NCBI RefSeq assembly: GCF_002810445.1
Contig: NZ_NEXS01000003.1
Location: forward strand, 1,364,001 to 1,428,000
Direction of reading: 5' to 3'
Length of the DNA stretch: 64,000 nucleotides
DNA from: Advenella sp. S44
GTDB lineage: Bacteria; Pseudomonadota; Gammaproteobacteria; Burkholderiales; Burkholderiaceae_B
This document shows, piece by piece, positions 44,475-56,608 of the stretch. Below the pieces are notes generated by a model that was given only the letters and a program-made list of their open reading frames with translations, was not told the DNA's origin and did no database searches. Positions within the stretch are counted from its first letter, which is position 1. Every line of letters begins with the position of its first letter. A program made the position numbers and the translations under genes.

Positions 44475-45731
44475 TTATTTTTTCATCATGTCAAAGAATT
44501 GATCATTGTTCTTTGTGGATTTTATCTTGTCCAGAATAAATTCCATTGACTCGACCTCGTCCATATCGTGGATGAACTTGCGCAGAACCCAAACGCGTTG
44601 CAGTTTCTCGGGTTTCATCAGCAGTTCTTCGCGACGGGTACCCGATTTATTCAGGTTGATCGCCGGGTAGATCCGTTTTTCAGCCAGACGGCGCTCAAGA
44701 TGAACCTCGCAGTTACCGGTACCCTTGAATTCTTCGTAGATGACTTCATCCATGCGGCTGCCGGTCTCAATCAGGGCAGTGCCGATAATGGTGAGCGAGC
44801 CGCCTTCTTCAATGTTACGGGCCGCGCCAAAAAACCGTTTGGGGCGCTGTAAGGCATTGGCGTCAACACCACCGGTCAGCACTTTGCCAGAAGAGGGTAC
44901 GACCGTATTGTAGGCTCGCGCCAGGCGGGTAATGGAATCGAGCACAATGACCACGTCTTTTTTCAGTTCGACCAGGCGCTTGGCTTTTTCGATCACCATT
45001 TCGGCAACCTGTACGTGACGGGTAGCCGGCTCATCAAAGGTGGAGGCGACCACTTCACCGCGTACGGTGCGTGTCATCTCTGTGACCTCTTCTGGGCGTT
45101 CGTCAACCAGCAAGACAATCAGCGTGGCATCGGGGTAGTTGGTCGTAATGGAATGGGCAATATGCTGCATCATGACCGTTTTACCCGATTTCGGGCTGGC
45201 CACGATCAGGGCGCGCTGGCCTTTGCCGATAGGAGAAAAAATATCCAAGATACGGCCAGTGTTGTTTTCTTCGCTTTTGATTTCGCGTTCAAGAATCAGT
45301 GGGTCGTCCGGGTGCAGGGGCGTCAGGTTCTCGAACATGATGCGGTGTTTCATCAATTCAGGCGAGACGCCATTGACGTTTTCTACTTTGACCAGGGCAA
45401 AATACCGCTCGCCGTCCTTGGGTACACGCACTTCACCTTCGATCGAATCACCGGTGTGAAGATTGAAGCGGCGGATTTGCGAAGGGGAAATGTAGATGTC
45501 GTCGGTGCTGGCAAGGTAGGAAGTTTCCGGGGAGCGAAGAAAGCCAAAGCCATCGGGTAGCACTTCCAGCACGCCGTCCCCAAAGATTTGTTCCCCCATT
45601 TTTGCGCGGCGCTTCATGATGGCAAACATCAATTCCTGCTTGCGGAAGCGGTTGGCGTTTTCGATTTCCAGGCCAGCAGCCATTTCGAGCAGCTGCGACA
45701 CATGCAGTGCCTTTAATTCATTAAGGTGCAT
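44475..45731 (-). CDS. rho: Transcription termination factor Rho
   Basis: This 418-residue hexameric RNA-dependent ATPase ends transcription. The N-terminal RNA-binding domain holds [18 protein letters not shown] and the OB-fold piece [16 protein letters not shown]. The ATPase has Walker [19 protein letters not shown] and the Q/R-loop region [17 protein letters not shown]. The length matches E. coli Rho (419). It lies 81 bp downstream of trxA, the same trxA-rho order as in many proteobacteria. Confidence 0.98.
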   Translation of the reverse strand: MHLNELKALHVSQLLEMAAGLEIENANRFRKQELMFAIMKRRAKMGEQIFGDGVLEVLPDGFGFLRSPETSYLASTDDIYISPSQIRRFNLHTGDSIEGEVRVPKDGERYFALVKVENVNGVSPELMKHRIMFENLTPLHPDDPLILEREIKSEENNTGRILDIFSPIGKGQRALIVASPKSGKTVMMQHIAHSITTNYPDATLIVLLVDERPEEVTEMTRTVRGEVVASTFDEPATRHVQVAEMVIEKAKRLVELKKDVVIVLDSITRLARAYNTVVPSSGKVLTGGVDANALQRPKRFFGAARNIEEGGSLTIIGTALIETGSRMDEVIYEEFKGTGNCEVHLERRLAEKRIYPAINLNKSGTRREELLMKPEKLQRVWVLRKFIHDMDEVESMEFILDKIKSTKNNDQFFDMMKK

Positions 45732-45812
45732 TATTTATGAGTAAGGATAGATAAGATTGAAATAAGAGTCATGGCGGCGGGCTGACGAATGAGCCCGCGC
45801 GAGAAAAATAAC

Positions 45813-46139
45813 TTAAATGGATTCGTCGATGAACCCGGTAAGCTGGGTTTTGTTGACTGCGCCGACTTTGGTTGCAACTGCTTCGCCATTTTTGAAAACC
45901 ATCAGCGTCGGAATTCCCCGAATGCCGAATTTGGCGGCAACTTCAGGGTGATCCTGGACGTCAACCTTGACGACCTGAATACGACCTTCATAGTCGCGGG
46001 CAGCCTCTTCCAGCAAAGGCGCGATGGCCTTGCAGGGGCCACACCAGGGGGCCCAGTAGTCTACCAGCACCGGCAGCTCCGACTTGAGCACTTCGGCTTC
46101 AAATGTTTTTTCGGTTGCGTGTTTGATTAGATCGCTCAT
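45813..46139 (-). CDS. trxA: Thioredoxin 1
   Basis: This 108-residue cytoplasmic disulfide reductant has the active site WCGPC at residues 32-36, the cis-proline segment IPTLMVF, and the usual FEAEVLKSELPVLVDYWA start region. It reduces ribonucleotide reductase and many other proteins with thioredoxin reductase. It is the first gene before rho on the minus strand. Confidence 0.97.
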   Translation of the reverse strand: MSDLIKHATEKTFEAEVLKSELPVLVDYWAPWCGPCKAIAPLLEEAARDYEGRIQVVKVDVQDHPEVAAKFGIRGIPTLMVFKNGEAVATKVGAVNKTQLTGFIDESI

Positions 46140-46469
46140 AATGTTTCAGGTGACAGTCGTCAAGAATAATCAGAAATGGAATATAACGTATTTGGAAGAC
46201 CTCATTTTGAGGTCGATCAAAGCGGATAGGTTTGATATGAGCTGCAACGGAATGGATTTTTCAGTTTGAATTCCGAAGCCGGCGTATGGGGCCGGGCCAG
46301 TCAAGGAAAGGGTACTCCTGAAAGGCAAACAGCAGCCAAATGCGTCTGTAGTTAAATGTAAGAATACCATTTATCGATAAAGATTGTCGATAAGCGTGAT
46401 TAATAGGCGACAAAAAACGCTTTGAACACGTAAAATGTCTGTTTTTTTGAACAGTATTGAGAAAAACAC
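46140..46469. other. Divergent trxA-parE promoter region
   Basis: 330 bp without a gene. The word TCGATAA recurs (46373-46395: TTATCGATAA and GTCGATAAGC). No operator of known type is evident. Confidence 0.5.
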
Positions 46470-48443
46470 GTGGCCGCTAAGCAAAGCTATGACGAAGCAT
46501 CCATCCGGGTCCTGAAGGGACTGGAGCCCGTGCGCGAACGCCCGGGCATGTACACCCGTACGGAAAATCCCCTACATATCATCCAGGAGGTGATCGACAA
46601 CGCCGCCGATGAATCCCTGGCCGGTTTCGGCCGGCAAATTATCGTTACCGTAAATACTGACAGTAGTGTGACGGTAGAAGATGACGGTCGAGGCATTCCT
46701 GTGGGTATGCATCCCGACGAAAAAGCCCCTGTCGTAGAGATCGTCTTTACCCGCCTGCATGCCGGGGGCAAGTTCGACAAAAAAGCGGGTGGCGCCTACG
46801 CGTTCTCAGGCGGTCTGCATGGCGTCGGGGTGTCTGTGACCAATGCCTTGTCGACCCGGATGGAGGTGACGGTCTGGCGCGACAGCAGCGAATACCAACT
46901 GGTATTTGCTGATGGCGGGATGGTAGAGACGCCGTTGACGCGGCGGGGCGATGCGGTGCCACGCAAGAAAACCGGCACACGGGTACGGATCTGGCCGGAT
47001 TCCAAATATTTTGACACGGCCCAGATCCCGATGAGCGAGCTACTGCGTTTGCTGCGAAGCAAAGCCGTGCTGATGCCCGGGGTTACCGTCCTTCTGAATA
47101 ACGAAAAAACCGGCGAGCAAAAAAAATGGCTTTATGAACGCGGGCTGACCGGTTATCTGACCGAGTCGCTGGCAGGTGATGAACTGCTGGTGCCAGTATT
47201 TGCCGACAGTCAGTATGCCGATAAGTCGCATGAATATTTTGCCGACGGTGAGGGCGCCGAATGGGCGGTAGCCTGGACCGCCGAAGGGCAGGTGGTGCGC
47301 GAATCGTATGTCAACCTGATCCCGACCTCTGCCGGTGGGACACACGAATCGGGCTTGCGTGAAGGTCTTTATACGGCGCTCAAAAGCTTTATTGAAATGC
47401 ACAATCTGCTGCCCAAAGGCATCAAGCTGCTGCCCGAAGATGTGTTTTCCCGCGCCAGCTTTGTGCTCTCGGCCAAAGTCCTGGATCCGCAGTTTCAGGG
47501 GCAGATCAAAGAGCGTCTGAACAATCGCGATGCCGTGCGGCTGGTTGGCGGTTTTGCTAAAACCTCTTTTGAGCTGCGTCTGAACAGCAATGTGGAAGCC
47601 GGCAAGAAACTGGCAGAGCTGGCAATCCGGCAGGCACAGGTTCGCACCCGTTCTGCGCAGAAAGTCGAAAAGCGCAAGAGTTCGGGCGTGGCGGTCTTGC
47701 CGGGCAAGCTGACCGATTGCGAATCGTCTGATAGTACCCGCACCGAAGTGTTTCTGGTCGAGGGCGACTCTGCAGGTGGTTCCGCAAAAATGGGTCGCAA
47801 CAAAGAGTTCCAGGCCATCCTGCCGTTGCGCGGCAAGGTGCTCAATGCCTGGGAAGTGGACAAAGACCGCCTGTTTGCCAACAACGAAATTCACGATATT
47901 GCAGTTGCGATTGGCGTGGACCCGCACGGCTCCAACGACAATCCCGATTTGTCGGGGCTGCGCTATCGGCGTATCTGTATTCTTTCCGATGCCGACGTCG
48001 ACGGCTCGCACATCCAGGTATTGCTGCTGACCTTGTTTTATCGCCATTTTCCCAGGTTGGTCGAAAATGGATTTGTATTTATTGCCAAACCGCCCTTATT
48101 CCGGGTAGACGTCCCGGCGCAGGGTAAACGCCCCGCACGTAAGCTGTATTGCCTGGATGAATCAGAGCTGGAAGCGGTCCAGGAAAAACTGGTGAAAAAG
48201 GATGGCGTTAAACCTGCCAGTCTGAGTATCAGCCGCTTCAAAGGCCTGGGCGAAATGAGTGCCGAACAGCTGTGGGAAACAACAATGAACCCGGACACCC
48301 GGCGTCTGTTGCCCGTGGGATATGGCGAATTGACATCTGAAGAAACCAAAAAGATGTTCAATATGCTGATGGGTAAAGGCGAGTCTGCGCAGCGACGCAG
48401 TTGGCTCGAAGACAAAGGTAATTTAGCGGAAGTGGATGTGTAA
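46470..48443 (+). CDS. parE: DNA topoisomerase IV subunit B (ParE)
   Basis: This 657-residue GHKL ATPase subunit belongs to the decatenating topoisomerase. It shows [37 protein letters not shown], the QTK-like loop, and the TOPRIM motifs [10 protein letters not shown] and DADVDGSHI. The size (657, against about 800 for GyrB) and the adjacent parC support ParE. The start is GTG at 46470; there is no better ATG upstream. It overlaps parC by 1 nt. Confidence 0.95.
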   Translation: MAAKQSYDEASIRVLKGLEPVRERPGMYTRTENPLHIIQEVIDNAADESLAGFGRQIIVTVNTDSSVTVEDDGRGIPVGMHPDEKAPVVEIVFTRLHAGGKFDKKAGGAYAFSGGLHGVGVSVTNALSTRMEVTVWRDSSEYQLVFADGGMVETPLTRRGDAVPRKKTGTRVRIWPDSKYFDTAQIPMSELLRLLRSKAVLMPGVTVLLNNEKTGEQKKWLYERGLTGYLTESLAGDELLVPVFADSQYADKSHEYFADGEGAEWAVAWTAEGQVVRESYVNLIPTSAGGTHESGLREGLYTALKSFIEMHNLLPKGIKLLPEDVFSRASFVLSAKVLDPQFQGQIKERLNNRDAVRLVGGFAKTSFELRLNSNVEAGKKLAELAIRQAQVRTRSAQKVEKRKSSGVAVLPGKLTDCESSDSTRTEVFLVEGDSAGGSAKMGRNKEFQAILPLRGKVLNAWEVDKDRLFANNEIHDIAVAIGVDPHGSNDNPDLSGLRYRRICILSDADVDGSHIQVLLLTLFYRHFPRLVENGFVFIAKPPLFRVDVPAQGKRPARKLYCLDESELEAVQEKLVKKDGVKPASLSISRFKGLGEMSAEQLWETTMNPDTRRLLPVGYGELTSEETKKMFNMLMGKGESAQRRSWLEDKGNLAEVDV

Positions 48444-50770
48444 TGAGTGATCAAGACCAGACGGACCTGTTTGAAGCAGAACCTGCCGACGACGAAACCA
48501 TCACCTTGGGCCTGTATGCCGAGCAAGCGTATCTGGACTACGCAGTCTCGGTCGTGCGCGGCCGCGCGCTGCCCGATGTCGGCGATGGGCAAAAACCCGT
48601 GCAGCGACGCATTTTGTATGCGATGAGCGAAATGGGCCTGCGGGCTGGCGCCAAGCCAGTCAAGTCGGCCCGGGTTGTCGGTGATGTACTGGGCAAATTC
48701 CATCCGCATGGCGACCAGGCCGCTTACGATGCGCTGGTGAGGATGGCGCAAGACTTCACATTGCGTTATCCGCTTATCGAGGGGCAGGGCAATTTCGGTT
48801 CGCGCGATGGCGATGGCGCCGCCGCAATGCGGTATACGGAAGCGCGCCTGACGCCTATTGCCGATGTACTGCTTGGTGAAATTGACGAGGGCACGGTCGA
48901 CTTCGTACCCAATTATGATGGCAGCCAGCAGGAGCCACAAATGCTGCCTGCGCGTCTGCCTGTCATGTTGCTCAATGGCGCCTCGGGTATCGCTGTGGGA
49001 ATGGCAACTGAAATTCCTTCGCACAATCTGCAGGAAGTGGCGACCGCAGCTGTGAGTTTGTTGCGCCATCCGCGCATGAGCGATGAGGAACTGTATACGC
49101 TGATTCCTGGTCCCGACTTTGCCGGCGGCGCGCAAATCATCACGCCGGCCAGCGATATCGCGGCCATCTATTCCTCTGGTCGAGGCTCGCTCAAGGCAAG
49201 GGCGCGCTGGGAGTTTGAAGAGATGGCGCGTGGCCAGTGGCAACTGGTTGTCACGGAGCTGCCACCCAATACCTCGGGCCAGAAAGTGCTGGAGGAAATC
49301 GAGGAAATCACCAATCCCAAAGTGCGGGCCGGCAAAAAGGCGCTGACCCCCGATCAGCAGACAAATAAATCTGCCATGCTGGCCATGCTTGATGCCGTGC
49401 GTGATGAATCGGGGCGGGAGGCTTCGGTTCGGCTGGTGTTCGAGCCCAAGTCCTCGCGCATCGATCGCAACGAATTTGTCAATTTGCTGCTGGCGCAGAC
49501 CAGTATGGAAGGCACGGTATCGGTCAACCTGGTTTGCATTGGCATCGATGGTCGTCCGCGGCAACGCAATTTGCGTACCGTACTTGAAGAATGGTTGCAG
49601 TTCCGTACTCAGACTGTCACACGCCGTACGCGGCATCGTCTGGACAAGGTCATCGATCGCATCCATGTGCTGGAAGGCCGCATGCTGGTGTATCTGAATG
49701 TGGATGAAGTGATCCAGACCATCCGCGAGTCTGATGAGCCCCGCGCTGCCCTGATGGAGCGTTTCTCGCTGAGCGAGAGACAGGCCGAAGACATTCTCGA
49801 AATGCGCCTGCGCCAGTTGGCCAGGCTCGAAGGGTTCAAGATTGAACAGGAGCTCAATGACAAGCGTGATGAAGAGAAGAAACTGCAGGAGCTGCTGGAC
49901 AACCCGTCGGCACTCAAACGTATGATCGGCAAGGAAATTGAAGCTGACGCAAAAAAATATGGCGACCCGCGGCGTACTGTCATTCAGGAGGCAGAACGGG
50001 CCGTGCTGGAAACGCGCGTCGTACAGGAACCGGTTACGGTGATTGTGTCGGAAAAAGGCTGGCTGCGCTCACGCCAGGGGCATGGGCATGACCATACCCA
50101 GTTTGGCTTTAAAACCGGTGATCGCATGTACGCGGCCTACGAATGTCAGAGCACCGATACACTGATTGCAGTGGGCAGCAACGGACGCGTCTATTCCGTG
50201 GCGGTCGCAACGCTTCCTTCTGCACGCGGCGATGGTCAGCCCATTACCACGATGGTCGATCTGGCACGTGGAACCCAGATCACGCATTTCATTGCGGGTG
50301 CCGCGGATAGCCGCTGGCTGCTGATGCAAAGCAATGGCCTGGGATTTATCACAAAGCTGTCTGATATGATAAGCCGCCAGAAAGCGGGTAAACAGTTCGT
50401 CACGCTCGAGGCTGAACAGCATTTGCTGCGTCCGATTCCGGTTTTTGCCAACAGTACGCATCTTGCCATGTACACCGCCAAAGGAAAAATCCTGATCGTG
50501 GGTCTGGGCGACGTCAAGTCGCTTGCCGGCGGTGGCCGCGGTACCCAATTGATGACGCTTGATGCCAGCGATAGCCTGGCGCAAATCATTCCGGTGGGCG
50601 AGGGCGGCATTGTGGTGTCCGGAATCTATCGCAACAAGCAAACCGAAGATACCTTGTCGCTGCAGGCGTTGACCGAATACATAGGCAAGCGCGCGCGCAA
50701 GGGGCGCCTGTTCGTAGTGCGCATGAAAAACATTACACTGCTGCCTGTCATGGCGGCAAACAAGGAGTAA
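48443..50770 (+). CDS. parC: DNA topoisomerase IV subunit A (ParC)
   Basis: This 775-residue DNA-cleaving subunit has the catalytic tyrosine in [11 protein letters not shown], the quinolone-region [24 protein letters not shown], the coiled-coil region with [17 protein letters not shown] and a short C-terminal beta-propeller-type domain without the GyrA box. Length and partner gene fit ParC. The residues at the classical resistance positions read H-G-D-Q; I draw no resistance conclusion. The ATG overlaps the parE stop. Confidence 0.95.
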   Translation: MSDQDQTDLFEAEPADDETITLGLYAEQAYLDYAVSVVRGRALPDVGDGQKPVQRRILYAMSEMGLRAGAKPVKSARVVGDVLGKFHPHGDQAAYDALVRMAQDFTLRYPLIEGQGNFGSRDGDGAAAMRYTEARLTPIADVLLGEIDEGTVDFVPNYDGSQQEPQMLPARLPVMLLNGASGIAVGMATEIPSHNLQEVATAAVSLLRHPRMSDEELYTLIPGPDFAGGAQIITPASDIAAIYSSGRGSLKARARWEFEEMARGQWQLVVTELPPNTSGQKVLEEIEEITNPKVRAGKKALTPDQQTNKSAMLAMLDAVRDESGREASVRLVFEPKSSRIDRNEFVNLLLAQTSMEGTVSVNLVCIGIDGRPRQRNLRTVLEEWLQFRTQTVTRRTRHRLDKVIDRIHVLEGRMLVYLNVDEVIQTIRESDEPRAALMERFSLSERQAEDILEMRLRQLARLEGFKIEQELNDKRDEEKKLQELLDNPSALKRMIGKEIEADAKKYGDPRRTVIQEAERAVLETRVVQEPVTVIVSEKGWLRSRQGHGHDHTQFGFKTGDRMYAAYECQSTDTLIAVGSNGRVYSVAVATLPSARGDGQPITTMVDLARGTQITHFIAGAADSRWLLMQSNGLGFITKLSDMISRQKAGKQFVTLEAEQHLLRPIPVFANSTHLAMYTAKGKILIVGLGDVKSLAGGGRGTQLMTLDASDSLAQIIPVGEGGIVVSGIYRNKQTEDTLSLQALTEYIGKRARKGRLFVVRMKNITLLPVMAANKE

Positions 50771-50774
50771 AGTC

Positions 50775-51815
50775 GTGGGATATAAAGTGACGGTGCATCC
50801 CAGCAACCACCAATTCGAAACACAAGATGGTCAGACCATTCTGGACGCTGCGCTTGCGGCCGGCTATGTCCTGCCCTATAGCTGTCGCAGCGGCTCGTGT
50901 TCTACCTGTAAGGGCAAAGTGATGAGCGGCACGTTCGAGGCCGGCCCGGCTCCCGCACAGATCCTGTCGGCAGAGGAAATCAGCGACGGCTATACTTTGT
51001 TCTGTCAGGCGCATGCGACCAGCGACATGGATATTGAAGTGCGTGAAGTGCGAATGGCCAGCGACATCCAAATTCGCAAAATGCCGGCGCGCGTGATGGC
51101 GCTGGAGAAAAAAACCGACGACGTCATGGTAATTCGTTTGCAATTGCCCGCAACCGAGCCTTTTCGATACTACGCGGGGCAGTATATTGAGTTCATCCTG
51201 AAGGATGGCAGGCGTCGCAGTTTTTCCATGGCGACTGCACCCAATGGCACGGAACCTGTAGAATTGCACATCCGCCATCTGCCCGGCGGTGTATTTACCG
51301 ACCATGTGTTTGGCGCTGGCGCTACGCAAATGAAGGTGCGTGAAATTTTGCGAGTGGAAGGACCATTGGGATCATTCTTCCTGCGTGACGATAGCGACAA
51401 GCCCGTCATCTTCCTGGCCAGCGGTACCGGTTTTGCGCCCATCAAGGCGATGATGGAACACATCATTGAAAAAGGCATTACGCGTCCTGTGACGTTCTAC
51501 TGGGGCGGGCGACGCCCGCAAGATCTCTATATGAATGAGCTGGCGCAGCAGTGGGAGCGTGACCTGCCTTTCTTTACCTATGTGCCGGTCATTTCAGACG
51601 CGACGCCGGAAGATGACTGGACGGGCAGAATCGGCTTTGTGCACAAGGCCGTGATGCAGGACTATCCTGATCTGTCCGCGCATCAGGTCTACGCCTGCGG
51701 CGCGCCCATCGTGGTCAATAGTGCCCACACCGAATACACCGGTCTTTGCGGATTGCCCGAAGACGAGTTTTTTGCCGATTCGTTTACATCGGAAGCGGAC
51801 GCCATTCATAACTGA
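50775..51815 (+). CDS. 2Fe-2S ferredoxin-linked flavin reductase (AscD-like)
   Basis: This 346-residue three-domain electron-transfer protein has a plant-type 2Fe-2S ferredoxin (residues about 1-90) with CRSGSCSTCKGK and a fourth cysteine in LFCQ. An FAD domain follows with RRRSFSMATAP (RxxS type), then an NAD(P)H domain with FLASGTGFAPIKAMMEH and CGAP. It resembles proteins annotated as CDP-6-deoxy-delta-3,4-glucoseen reductase in Burkholderiales, where no deoxysugar pathway is nearby. A generic electron-supply role is safer. The start is GTG 50775, just after parC. Confidence 0.85.
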   Translation: MGYKVTVHPSNHQFETQDGQTILDAALAAGYVLPYSCRSGSCSTCKGKVMSGTFEAGPAPAQILSAEEISDGYTLFCQAHATSDMDIEVREVRMASDIQIRKMPARVMALEKKTDDVMVIRLQLPATEPFRYYAGQYIEFILKDGRRRSFSMATAPNGTEPVELHIRHLPGGVFTDHVFGAGATQMKVREILRVEGPLGSFFLRDDSDKPVIFLASGTGFAPIKAMMEHIIEKGITRPVTFYWGGRRPQDLYMNELAQQWERDLPFFTYVPVISDATPEDDWTGRIGFVHKAVMQDYPDLSAHQVYACGAPIVVNSAHTEYTGLCGLPEDEFFADSFTSEADAIHN

Positions 51816-52187
51816 CGCAGCATGTGGCAACGATTGATTGAAAGAAGCGCTTCAAGTTGAAGCGCTTCTTTTTAATCCAAATCGTAGATTGAGTACTCAG
51901 GCCGAAGGGCATCCGCGGTGATTTCAAATTTTGAGCGTTTTGATGCATTTTTTGCAAATCGAGGGATAGTAAACCGCTCAGCTCATTCTTATGAAAATCT
52001 CGCAATAGCGAAAGTCTCGTCGGTGATCGAAACTTGCCGACTCGTGTTCAATGATTGGGAACGGGCGTATTGGGGTCATTAGTGTGTAGCTGCGCGCATT
52101 CCTTTACTATTTACGCCGGGGACACACGCAAACTTCAAAAGACCCCTTATAATAACGGGTTACCAAATTTTTCTTCCATTTCTTACA
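51816..52187. other. Intergenic region upstream of alaS
   Basis: 372 bp without a gene. After the reductase terminator the stretch is AT-mixed with no repeats of note. TATAAT at 52148-52153, about 35 bp before the alaS start, is a likely -10 element. Confidence 0.55.
51841..51873 (+). terminator. Intrinsic terminator after the flavin reductase
   Basis: A 14-bp stem (51841-51854 with 51858-51871; AAAGAAGCGCTTCA pairs with its complement) is followed by a T-run. Confidence 0.88.
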
Positions 52188-54803
52188 ATGAAAGTCGCTG
52201 ACATCCGCCAGAAATTCCTGCACTTTTTTGAATCGAAGGGCCACGCCATTGTGCCGTCTTCTTCATTGGTGCCGGGAAACGACCCTACCTTGCTGTTCAC
52301 CAACTCCGGTATGGTGCAGTTCAAGGATGTTTTCACCGGCAAGGAAGAGCGCGCCTATTCGCGGGCGACCACCTCGCAGCGCTGTCTGCGCGCTGGTGGT
52401 AAGCACAACGACCTGGAAAACGTCGGCTATACTGCCAGGCACCACACGTTTTTTGAAATGCTGGGCAACTTCAGCTTTGGCGATTATTTCAAGCGTGATG
52501 CGATCCGCTATGGCTGGGAATTGCTCACAACCGTCTATGGCCTGCCTGCTGAAAAGCTGTGGGTGACTGTTTATCAGGAGGACGATGAGGCTTATGATAT
52601 CTGGCTCAAGGAAATAGGCGTTCCCGCCGAGCGTATCATCCGTATCGGCGACAATAAGGGCGCACGCTATGCGTCCGACAATTTCTGGCAAATGGCAGAT
52701 ACCGGCCCTTGTGGCCCGTGTTCGGAGATTTTTTATGATCACGGACCCGATGTCTGGGGCGGCCCGCCCGGATCACCCGAGGAAGACGGCGATCGCTATA
52801 TTGAAATCTGGAATCTGGTGTTCATGCAGTTCGAGCGCGATCAGCAGGGCAACATGACCCCGCTGCCACGCCCCTGTGTCGATACCGGCATGGGGCTGGA
52901 GCGTATTGCCGCCGTACTGCAGCACGTGCACTCCAATTATGATATTGATCTTTTCCAAAGCCTGATCAAGGCCGCTGCGCGCGAAACGGGCACCGAAGAT
53001 CTGTCCAACAACTCGCTCAAGGTTATTGCTGATCATATTCGCGCCTGCAGTTTCATGATTGTAGACGGGGTCATTCCCGGGAATGTGGGTCGCGGCTACG
53101 TCTTGCGCCGGATCATCCGTCGCGCTCTGCGCCATGGCTATCAGTTGGGCAAATCAACGCCATTTTTCCACCAGTTGGTCAATGACCTGGTCGAGCAAAT
53201 GGGTGAGGCGTATCCCGAGCTGGCCAAGGCGGCCGAACGCGTGTCTTCGGTGATCCGCCAGGAAGAAGTACGCTTCCAGGAAACCCTGGTCAATGGTATG
53301 CGCATCCTTAATGATGAGCTGTCTGCCCTTGGCAAAGATGGCGTACTCGATGGGCAGACGGCATTCCGGCTGTATGATACCTTCGGCTTTCCATTTGATC
53401 TGACCGCTGACGTTTGTCGTGAACGCGGTTTTGGTGTCGACCAGGCCGGTTACGATGAAGCGATGGCTCGCCAGAAAGCGCAAGCCAAGGCCAGCGGCAA
53501 GTTCAAGGTGGCAACCAACTTGCAATACGAAGGCGCGCAAACCCGTTTCGAAGGTTACGACCATTTGCAAACCACTGCTACCGTACAGGCCTTGTATGTT
53601 GATGGGACCGCTGTCGATGCACTCCAGGAGGGGCAGGACGCCATCATTGTGCTGGACAATACGCCTTTTTATGCCGAATCCGGCGGACAGGTCGGTGACA
53701 GCGGTGTGCTCAATGGCTTCGGTTCGGTCTTTGATGTTGTCGATACACAGAAGATCCAGGCAAATGTCTTTGGTCATCATGGCACGGTCAGCCTGGGTAG
53801 CATCAAGGTCGGCGACCAGGTGCAGGCGCAGGTCGACGCCGACAGGCGTCAGGACACCATGCGCAATCACTCGGCCACGCACCTGTTGCACAAGGCGCTT
53901 AAGCAGGTGTTGGGCGAACATGTACAGCAGCGCGGCTCGCTGGTTGATCCGGACAAAACCCGCTTTGACTTTTCCCATGGCGCGCCGGTAAGCGCCGCGC
54001 AGATTCAGCAAGTCGAAGCCATTGTCAATAATGAAGTGCTGGCCAATAATGAGGTGGCCTCGCGCATCATGTCGTTCGACGACGCAGTAGCCGGTGGCGC
54101 CATGGCGTTGTTCGGTGAAAAGTATGGCGACAGCGTCAGGGTGCTGGATATCGGTTTTTCGCGCGAACTGTGTGGCGGCACCCACGTGGTGCGCACAGGC
54201 GATATCGGCCTGTTCAAGATCGTCTCCGAAAGTGGCGTGGGCGAGGGCGTGCGCCGTGTCGAGGCCATTACGGGGCACAATGCATTGGGCTGGGTGCAGG
54301 ATCTTAATACATCGGTTCAGCAGGCCGCTGCCGTACTGAAAAGCAACCCAGCAGATTTGGTAGAAAGAACCCGCCTGCAACAGGAACAATTGCGTGCGGC
54401 AGAAAAGGAAATGGATCGCCTCAAGGCCAAGCTGGCCGCGGCATCCAGCGCAGACCTCTCAGCCCAGGCTGTGCAGGTCAAGGGAGTTCATCTATTGGCC
54501 GCTGTCATTCCAAACGCGGATCCCAAGTCGCTGCGCGGTTTGATCGACAATCTGAAGAACACGCTCAAGAGCGCGATTGTCCTTCTTGCAACCGAAAGCG
54601 GCGGTAAAATCAGTGTGGCGGCAGGCGTGACGAACGATCTGACCGGTAAGCTCAAGGCCGGCGATCTGGTCGCTCATGTGTCTGCGCAAATCGGCGGCAA
54701 AGGCGGCGGACGTCCCGACATGGCCATGGGCGGCGGCACAGATACGGCGGCGTTGCCCGGCGTTGTGGCCGGTGTTCAGGAGTGGGTTCAGGCGCGGTTG
54801 TAA
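52188..54803 (+). CDS. alaS: Alanyl-tRNA synthetase
   Basis: This 871-residue class II synthetase has the aminoacylation domain motifs RKF-like [48 protein letters not shown] and GMGLERIAA. The editing domain has [11 protein letters not shown] and the zinc-site CGGTHV. A C-Ala domain ends [15 protein letters not shown]. The length is close to E. coli AlaS (876). The ATG is at 52188. It precedes the tusA-like and rpsP genes. Confidence 0.97.
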   Translation: MKVADIRQKFLHFFESKGHAIVPSSSLVPGNDPTLLFTNSGMVQFKDVFTGKEERAYSRATTSQRCLRAGGKHNDLENVGYTARHHTFFEMLGNFSFGDYFKRDAIRYGWELLTTVYGLPAEKLWVTVYQEDDEAYDIWLKEIGVPAERIIRIGDNKGARYASDNFWQMADTGPCGPCSEIFYDHGPDVWGGPPGSPEEDGDRYIEIWNLVFMQFERDQQGNMTPLPRPCVDTGMGLERIAAVLQHVHSNYDIDLFQSLIKAAARETGTEDLSNNSLKVIADHIRACSFMIVDGVIPGNVGRGYVLRRIIRRALRHGYQLGKSTPFFHQLVNDLVEQMGEAYPELAKAAERVSSVIRQEEVRFQETLVNGMRILNDELSALGKDGVLDGQTAFRLYDTFGFPFDLTADVCRERGFGVDQAGYDEAMARQKAQAKASGKFKVATNLQYEGAQTRFEGYDHLQTTATVQALYVDGTAVDALQEGQDAIIVLDNTPFYAESGGQVGDSGVLNGFGSVFDVVDTQKIQANVFGHHGTVSLGSIKVGDQVQAQVDADRRQDTMRNHSATHLLHKALKQVLGEHVQQRGSLVDPDKTRFDFSHGAPVSAAQIQQVEAIVNNEVLANNEVASRIMSFDDAVAGGAMALFGEKYGDSVRVLDIGFSRELCGGTHVVRTGDIGLFKIVSESGVGEGVRRVEAITGHNALGWVQDLNTSVQQAAAVLKSNPADLVERTRLQQEQLRAAEKEMDRLKAKLAAASSADLSAQAVQVKGVHLLAAVIPNADPKSLRGLIDNLKNTLKSAIVLLATESGGKISVAAGVTNDLTGKLKAGDLVAHVSAQIGGKGGGRPDMAMGGGTDTAALPGVVAGVQEWVQARL

Positions 54804-54953
54804 CCGCAGCGGTTAAGCGCCCCAGTGTCGTTTCCGGTTTGCCTGGCCCAACGGTACGGTTACGGTCAATGTGAATCAATGGGTGTGAAGGGTAGGCTCA
54901 CGCCAACGGCAAGCTGTGCGGCGGCGGGACTGCCGAACAAAAAAAGGATTGCT

Positions 54954-55193
54954 ATGTCAGAAGATGTTGCGTTTGTACAAGTGGTTGATGCGTCGGGTCT
55001 GACCTGTCCGCTACCCATATTGCGGGCAAAAAAGGCGCTGGCAACCATACAAAGCGGCGAGGTACTGAAAATTATCACGACCGACCGTAATGCGATTCGG
55101 GATTTCCAGGCGTTTTCCAAACAGACGCACAATCCGCTATTGTCGCAGGAAGAAACCGAAACGGGTGCTGTGCATTACCTGCAACGGCGCTAA
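54954..55193 (+). CDS. TusA-family sulfur-carrier protein
   Basis: This 79-residue protein has the SirA/TusA fold with the active cysteine in GLTCPLPILRAKKAL (CPxP motif) and the following LKIITTDRNAIRDF. It accepts persulfide sulfur and passes it on. In tRNA thiolation the canonical TusA does this; this alaS-linked copy may serve another acceptor. ATG 54954 has AAGGA upstream. A longer frame from 54825 would add an unrelated N-terminus. Confidence 0.88.
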   Translation: MSEDVAFVQVVDASGLTCPLPILRAKKALATIQSGEVLKIITTDRNAIRDFQAFSKQTHNPLLSQEETETGAVHYLQRR

Positions 55194-55313
55194 ACCTGTT
55201 GTTTTAATTCGGTTTTTCAGGCTGGTTGGTGGAATTTTCTTGGCAGCGGGTGGCAATTGGTGCTATCATCTTCTGTTTTAAGAATTCCTGAACTCATTCA
55301 CAAAGGTCTACCT

Positions 55314-55571
55314 ATGGTGGTTATTCGTCTTGCCCGCGGTGGCTCAAAAAAACGTCCGTTCTATAATCTGGTTGCTGCCGATTCGCGCAACCGTCGCGAC
55401 GGTCGTTTCATTGAGCGCGTCGGCTTTTACAATCCTGTTGCCAAAGAAGGCACAGAAGCCCTGCGCATCGCATCTGACCGCGTTACATACTGGGTTGAAA
55501 ATGGCGCTCAGCTGTCTCCCGCCGTTGCACGTCTGGTTAAAGAGCACTCAGCAAAAGTAACCAACGCTTAA
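55314..55571 (+). CDS. rpsP: 30S ribosomal protein S16
   Basis: This 85-residue ribosomal protein reads [20 protein letters not shown], then [21 protein letters not shown], the standard S16 start, with a Ser/Lys-rich end. A ribosome site (AAAGG) lies just upstream. It begins the usual rpsP-rimM-trmD cluster, but here a 446-bp gap precedes rimM. Confidence 0.97.
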   Translation: MVVIRLARGGSKKRPFYNLVAADSRNRRDGRFIERVGFYNPVAKEGTEALRIASDRVTYWVENGAQLSPAVARLVKEHSAKVTNA

Positions 55572-56017
55572 ATTCAAAGCGTTCAAAGCGGCTTTATTCA
55601 AAAGCGGATTTTGCTTGAAGCTTAAGGTTTGCTTTTGAATCAAGCGTCGGCGTTACTTGATGCCTGTGCCAAACGGGTAAAAGTACTGGCTCTGGCCCTG
55701 GCTTCATGCCGGGGCTTTGCCATTTGTGCTGCATGTATTGGTGCTTATGCGGTCGCGCTTGATGTTGTCGCGTGTGTGCCGATTCGCTTACGCTGATCCT
55801 GTTACGCCTTCCGGTTTATATTACCTCGTTTGCACCTTCTCTACAGGCATGGTTCGTGGCATTATGCGGATACCGTGCAAGGCATCGAGTCCCCATGCCC
55901 AGATGGGTCCAGTTCCGAGCAAGGGCAGGACGGGCGGGGTGGATGCGGCCTGTCGCGATCGCGCTGGCGGGCATTTCTTTTTTGTCTTACATTTGAATTT
56001 TATTGTCTGGAGCTGGA
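55572..56017. other. Unusually long rpsP-rimM gap
   Basis: 446 bp without a supported gene, where the two genes are normally nearly adjacent. It starts with repeats of CAAAGCG/AAAAGCGG (55573-55610), which may form a hairpin (AAGCGGATTTTGCTT region, 55601-55615). I see no coding frame with a ribosome site. Confidence 0.6.
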
Positions 56018-56608
56018 ATGAGCGCGGTACCTGAAGATCTGGTCGAGCTTGGTCGCATTGTGTCTGCCTATGGCGTCAAAGGGATGGTGAAAATACAGCC
56101 CTATTCGGACGATCGCAGCGCCTTGCTGGATATCGAGCAGTGGTGGCTGGCGCGCGTCTCGCCCCGCGACGGCAAATTGTTGTCTGCCTATCAGCCGGTC
56201 AGTGCAAAACGGGTGCGCGAGCAGGGTGCCGACCTGGTGGCTGCGCTCGATGGTGTGGATAATCGCGATCAGGCCGAAGCCATGAAGGGGACATCGGTAT
56301 TTGCATCGCGCAGCCAGTTTCCTTCGGCGCCCGACGATGAATACTACTGGGTTGACCTGATCGGCTGCCAGGTTTTTCTTCAAGACAGTGACCAGCTCGC
56401 GGGCATTGTCCTGGAGGTGATGGATAACGGCGCGCATGGTGTCTTGCGTATAGCGCGGCATCAGGCTGATGCCCATGGCCAGCCAGTACCCATTGCCGAC
56501 GCCAGGGGTCGTGTCCAGGAATGGTTGGTGCCTTTCGTCAGCGAGCACGTTCCACAAGTGGATATCGCGGCGCGCCGCATTGTTACCTGCTTTCCATTGG
56601 ACTTCTGA
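56018..56608 (+). CDS. rimM: RimM, 16S rRNA processing/30S maturation factor
   Basis: This 196-residue factor has an N-terminal beta barrel, [22 protein letters not shown], and a PRC-barrel part with [12 protein letters not shown] and [10 protein letters not shown] at the end. It binds S19 and the 3' domain of the 30S subunit. ATG 56018 has GGAG about 6 nt upstream. The stop overlaps the trmD start by one base (TGATG). Confidence 0.95.
   Translation: MSAVPEDLVELGRIVSAYGVKGMVKIQPYSDDRSALLDIEQWWLARVSPRDGKLLSAYQPVSAKRVREQGADLVAALDGVDNRDQAEAMKGTSVFASRSQFPSAPDDEYYWVDLIGCQVFLQDSDQLAGIVLEVMDNGAHGVLRIARHQADAHGQPVPIADARGRVQEWLVPFVSEHVPQVDIAARRIVTCFPLDF

Noticed and set aside
48038-49666. 542-codon antisense frame across the parE-parC junction
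   Set aside because: Fully antisense to two clear genes; long shadow frames are common in such coding DNA, and no family is recognisable.
46470-50770. gyrB-gyrA instead of parE-parC
   Set aside because: Lengths of 657 and 775 residues, lack of a GyrA box and adjacency of the two genes favour topoisomerase IV.
53154-54389. 411-codon antisense frame in alaS
   Set aside because: Shadow of alaS codon use; no start site or known domain.
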